64,000 bases of DNA from an uncultured Anaerotignum sp. (GTDB taxonomy: Bacteria > Bacillota > Clostridia > Lachnospirales > Anaerotignaceae): the NCBI RefSeq assembly GCF_934277605.1, contig NZ_CAKQVD010000001.1:1-64000 (forward strand). The letters are read 5' to 3'. The first letter of the stretch is position 1. Every line of letters starts with the position of its first letter. Below the pieces are notes generated by a model. That model had not been told where the DNA came from. It did no database searches and worked only from the letters and a program-made list of their open reading frames with translations. Made by a program: the position numbers and the translations under genes. Positions 61,831 through 64,000 of this stretch are shown in pieces.

Positions 61831-61860
61831 CACGAAAGCAACAAACCTTTTCCTATTTAA

Positions 61861-61900
61861 AACAGGCTTGGCTCCAAACGGATGTCCAAGCTTGTTTTTA
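61861..61900 (+). terminator. Terminator after leuB
   Basis: AACAGGCTTGG and CCAAGCTTGTT form an 11-bp stem (one wobble) followed by TTTATTTTTA. Confidence 0.85.
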
Positions 61901-61909
61901 TTTTTATCG

Positions 61910-61939
61910 TTGTCTCCCCTTCCGCCTTTATGGTATAAT
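61910..61939 (+). promoter_or_regulatory. Promoter of the uracil/xanthine-type permease gene
   Basis: TTGTCT, 18 bases, TATAAT with a TG one base before the -10. Confidence 0.8.
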
Positions 61940-61943
61940 ACCC

Positions 61944-62030
61944 ACGGAATTCTACAATTCACAGGCATAGCCTGCTCATACCTTGTTTGCGGAAAATCCG
62001 CTTACAAAGCATGGTATCATCCGTTTTTTA
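61944..62030 (+). promoter_or_regulatory. Structured leader of the permease gene, candidate attenuator
   Basis: The RNA after the promoter can form ACGGA/TCCGT (61944-61948, 62020-62024) around a CAGGC-ATA-GCCTG hairpin (61962-61974) and a long ATACC-TTG..GCGGA-AAA-TCCGC..-GGTAT hairpin (61978-62017), ending directly in TTTTTT. The GCGGA and ACGGA arms can pair with either TCCGC or TCCGT, so alternative folds exist. No purine riboswitch core or PyrR site was recognised. The control role is inferred. Confidence 0.5.
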
Positions 62031-62061
62031 TCATTTATTTATCATCATAGGAGGAAGTTTT

Positions 62062-63486
62062 ATGAACAAAAACAACGAAGTCATTCGGGATGCCTCTGTC
62101 CTTGGCGTTCCGAAAATGCTGCTTTTGGGCCTTCAACACATGTTTGCCATGTTCGGTGCAACCATTCTGGTTCCCATTCTCGTAAACAGCTACTTTGGCG
62201 AGGATGTCCTTCATGTGCAGGTAACATTGATCTGCGCAGGGCTTGGCACGCTGCTGTTCCATTTCTGCTCTAAGGGCAAGGTGCCTGCCTTCCTTGGCTC
62301 ATCCTTTGCTTTTTTGGGCGGCTTTGCCACCATTGCCAAGCTGAACACAGGCATATTCGCAACCATTTCCAATGCCGAAAAGCTTTCCTATGCCTGCGGC
62401 GGCATTTTGGTTGCAGGGGTTTTGTATCTGCTGCTTGCCCTCATCATCCGTCTGATTGGTGTCAAAAAGGTTATGCGGTTCCTTCCCCCCGTTGTCACAG
62501 GCCCCATCATCATCTGTATCGGTCTCAGCCTTGCAGGCTCCGCCGTTTCCAATGCCTCTACCAACTGGCTGCTTGCCTTCATCGCACTTGCAACCATTAT
62601 AGTGTTTAACATCTGGGGCAAGGGAATGTTCAAAATCATCCCGATTCTGATGGGTGTTGTCATTTCCTATATCGCAGCGCTGCTTTTCAATGCGATGGGC
62701 ATGGTCAATGCAGACGGCTCTGCCATCTTGGATTTCACAAATATCAAAACCGCCTCCATGCTCGGCGTTCCGGATTTTTCTCTTTGTAAATTCAACCTTT
62801 CTGCCATTTTGGTTATGGCTCCCATCGCTCTGGCCTCTATGATGGAGCATATCGGCGATATGTCCGCCATCTCCGCAACCGTTGGCGAAAACCTCATCGA
62901 AGAGCCCGGTCTGCACCGCACGCTGATTGGTGATGGCCTTGCAACCGCCCTTTCCGCTTTGGTCGGCGGCCCCGCAAACACCACCTATGGCGAAAACACA
63001 GGTGTTCTGGAGCTGAGTAAGGTGCATGATCCCAAGGTCATTCGTCTTGCGGCTGTCTATGCCATCATTCTGAGCTTCATTCCAAAAATGGCTGAAATCA
63101 TCGGCTCCATGCCCTCTGCCATCATTGGCGGTGTCAGCTTCATGCTCTATGGTATGATTTCTGCCATCGGTGTGCGTAATGTGGTTGAAAACCGTGTGGA
63201 TTTCACAAAATCCCGCAACCTCATTATCGCAGGTGTGATTTTCGTCTGCGGTCTGGGCTTTTCCGATGGGCTGACCTTCCACGCCTTAGGTACGGATATC
63301 ACATTAACCTCCTTGGCGATTGCGGCAATCGCAGGCATTTTGCTCAATGCCATCCTTCCGGGGAATGATTATCATTTCGGCAAAAATGCAGGCGGCGATG
63401 CCAACCGTGGCATTGATTTGATTCCCAATTTCCATGAGGATACCCGCTACGGCGACAACGAGGATGATGAGCCCGCAGAAAAATAA
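62062..63486 (+). CDS. Uracil/xanthine permease, NCS2 family (UraA-like)
   Basis: This 474-residue polytopic transporter has the NCS2 fold: MLLLGLQHMFAMFGATILVP in helix 1, FLGSSFAFLGG in helix 3, FLPPVVTGPIIICIGLSLAG, MAPIALASMMEHIGDMSAI with the conserved Glu of helix 8, and GGPANTTYGENTGVLELSKV of helix 10. The NTTYGEN motif points to UraA-type uracil permeases rather than xanthine permeases. The C-terminus is a charged cytoplasmic tail with Asp/Glu. It imports uracil or a related base with a proton. The ribosome site is AGGAGGAAGTTTT. Proteins extended upstream are not supported. Confidence 0.9.
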   Translation: MNKNNEVIRDASVLGVPKMLLLGLQHMFAMFGATILVPILVNSYFGEDVLHVQVTLICAGLGTLLFHFCSKGKVPAFLGSSFAFLGGFATIAKLNTGIFATISNAEKLSYACGGILVAGVLYLLLALIIRLIGVKKVMRFLPPVVTGPIIICIGLSLAGSAVSNASTNWLLAFIALATIIVFNIWGKGMFKIIPILMGVVISYIAALLFNAMGMVNADGSAILDFTNIKTASMLGVPDFSLCKFNLSAILVMAPIALASMMEHIGDMSAISATVGENLIEEPGLHRTLIGDGLATALSALVGGPANTTYGENTGVLELSKVHDPKVIRLAAVYAIILSFIPKMAEIIGSMPSAIIGGVSFMLYGMISAIGVRNVVENRVDFTKSRNLIIAGVIFVCGLGFSDGLTFHALGTDITLTSLAIAAIAGILLNAILPGNDYHFGKNAGGDANRGIDLIPNFHEDTRYGDNEDDEPAEK

Positions 63487-63496
63487 TGAAAAGAAT

Positions 63497-63533
63497 AAAA
63501 TCGTCGAAACCACTATGGTCTCGGCGATTTTTT
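63497..63533 (+). terminator. Terminator after the permease gene
   Basis: AAAATCGTCGAAACC and GGTCTCGGCGATTTTTT pair with one wobble and one mismatch, followed by the T run. Confidence 0.8.
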
Positions 63534-63550
63534 ATTTGCACACGAAACGC

Positions 63551-63581
63551 AAAAAGGGGCAGCCGTCATGCCGACAGCCGC
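63551..63581 (-). terminator. Terminator of the right-edge gene
   Basis: On the minus strand GGGGCGGCTGTC and GACGGCTGCCCC pair over 12 positions with two mismatches, then TTTTT. It lies about 30 bases after the stop of the partial gene. Confidence 0.75.
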
Positions 63582-63609
63582 CCCTGCTTTTCTTCTTCCT
63601 TTGCCAAAA

Positions 63610-64000
63610 TCACTGCTCCGCCATTCCTGCTTCCTCAAGCGGATAGGTTCCTTCCTCCTGCTGTGCCTTGAAATAAAATTCCGTCTCGGCCTCTTTTGTC
63701 ATCGGGAAGAAGTCATCTCCTTCAATCTCCTGCACAATCAAACGGTCGCCCGTTTTCTTCAGCCGCATTATTCCGTTTTTGATGCCGTCCGGCGTGTTCA
63801 GCCAAAATTCAAACTCCTGGTTGTCCGTAATCCTCTCTGTTTTGCTGCGGCTCACATAGGTGCCGTCCCAATAAAAGCAAATATCCTCCCTGCCGTCATT
63901 CAGATAGCCGCCGTAAAAACAAAGATCCGAGGGATTTCCCTTGAAATCCGTCAGAAAAAGAATCGTGTAGAATATCTGCTGATTCTCCTCCGCTTGTAAG
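63610..64000 (-). CDS. Unidentified protein, C-terminal part
   Basis: An open frame of about 129 codons runs in from the right edge and stops at 63610. The start codon is outside the window. The visible part reads LQAEENQQIFYTILFLTDFK at the edge, then LCFYGGYLNDGREDICFYWD, EFEFWLNTPDGIKNGIMRLK and ends EEGTYPLEEAGMAEQ. It is soluble, acidic and rich in aromatic residues, suggesting a beta-rich domain; no family was recognised. A short GTG-started version of the frame exists but the reading stays open upstream, so the gene is larger. It has its own terminator. Confidence 0.65.
   Translation of the reverse strand, partial: LQAEENQQIFYTILFLTDFKGNPSDLCFYGGYLNDGREDICFYWDGTYVSRSKTERITDNQEFEFWLNTPDGIKNGIMRLKKTGDRLIVQEIEGDDFFPMTKEAETEFYFKAQQEEGTYPLEEAGMAEQ

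Noticed and set aside
61944..62030. Purine riboswitch before the nucleobase permease
   Set aside because: The conserved TATA...GTCTAC-type core and loop pair are absent; the three-stem look alone is not enough.
1..64000. CRISPR arrays, insertion sequences, phage genes, integrase or attachment sites
   Set aside because: No spaced repeat arrays, transposase, recombinase or phage-type proteins were found in the readings of either strand.

Overview
The window reads as a chromosomal segment of a low-to-moderate G+C anaerobic Firmicute of the class Clostridia, probably near Lachnospirales/Anaerotignum-like lineages. The evidence is gene order (rimP-nusA-rnpM-ylxQ-infB-rbfA-nrnA-truB-ribF-rpsO-pnp, and polA-coaE-transglycosylase), sporulation-type proteins (SpoVB, a SpoIID-like protein), strong AGGAGG ribosome binding sites, T-box leaders, and typical housekeeping sigma promoters. 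Species assignment is inference. No phage, insertion sequence, CRISPR array or rRNA was seen.

Layout. 1-5.8 kb (minus): galT (cut by the window edge), a peptide-type ABC binding lipoprotein, a lytic transglycosylase, coaE and polA. 5.9-7 kb (plus): an orphan NMT1/SsuA-type binding lipoprotein. 7-8.5 kb: a membrane-anchored HtrA protease. 8.7 kb: tRNA-Leu(CAA). 8.9-18.1 kb (minus): a nine-gene Mrp/Mbh-like cation antiporter operon with four large antiporter-type subunits and no hydrogenase or complex I catalytic genes. 18.6-20.2 kb: an APC amino-acid permease behind a long leader. 20.5-22 kb: spoVB. 22-26.2 kb (minus): a three-gene ABC system (ATPase, large CARDB/NEW3-like exported protein, MacB-type permease). 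26.4-30.1 kb: hflX, dapF, a DUF378 membrane protein and an M16 peptidase. 30.3-41.1 kb: the translation/RNA operon from rimP to pnp. 41.3-44.8 kb: a methionine-gamma-lyase-like PLP enzyme and topoisomerase III. 45-46.2 kb: degV and a small membrane protein. 46.4-50.3 kb: pheST behind a Phe T-box. 50.3-53.2 kb: rarA and a sodium-dependent neurotransmitter-type symporter. 53.2-56.7 kb (minus): a spoIID-like gene, three small unknown genes (two are tandem paralogs) and queA. 56.8-61.9 kb (plus): leuA-leuC-leuD-leuB behind a Leu T-box. 62-63.5 kb: a UraA-type nucleobase permease behind a structured leader. The right edge cuts an unidentified minus-strand gene.

How the parts work together. Two amino-acid-starvation switches (T-boxes with UUC and CUG specifiers) control the matching synthetase and biosynthesis genes. 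The rimP-pnp operon groups ribosome assembly, initiation, RNA modification and decay. The Mrp-like operon would couple proton and Na+ gradients, and Na+-driven permeases such as the NSS protein are plausible users of that gradient. Most intergenic gaps hold recognisable promoters, terminators or hairpins. The items most worth a second look are the stand-alone Mbh-like antiporter operon, the structured leaders before the uracil-type permease and the APC permease, the small paralogous proteins upstream of queA, and the three-part ABC system. All coordinates for sites come from reading by eye and may be off by one or two bases.
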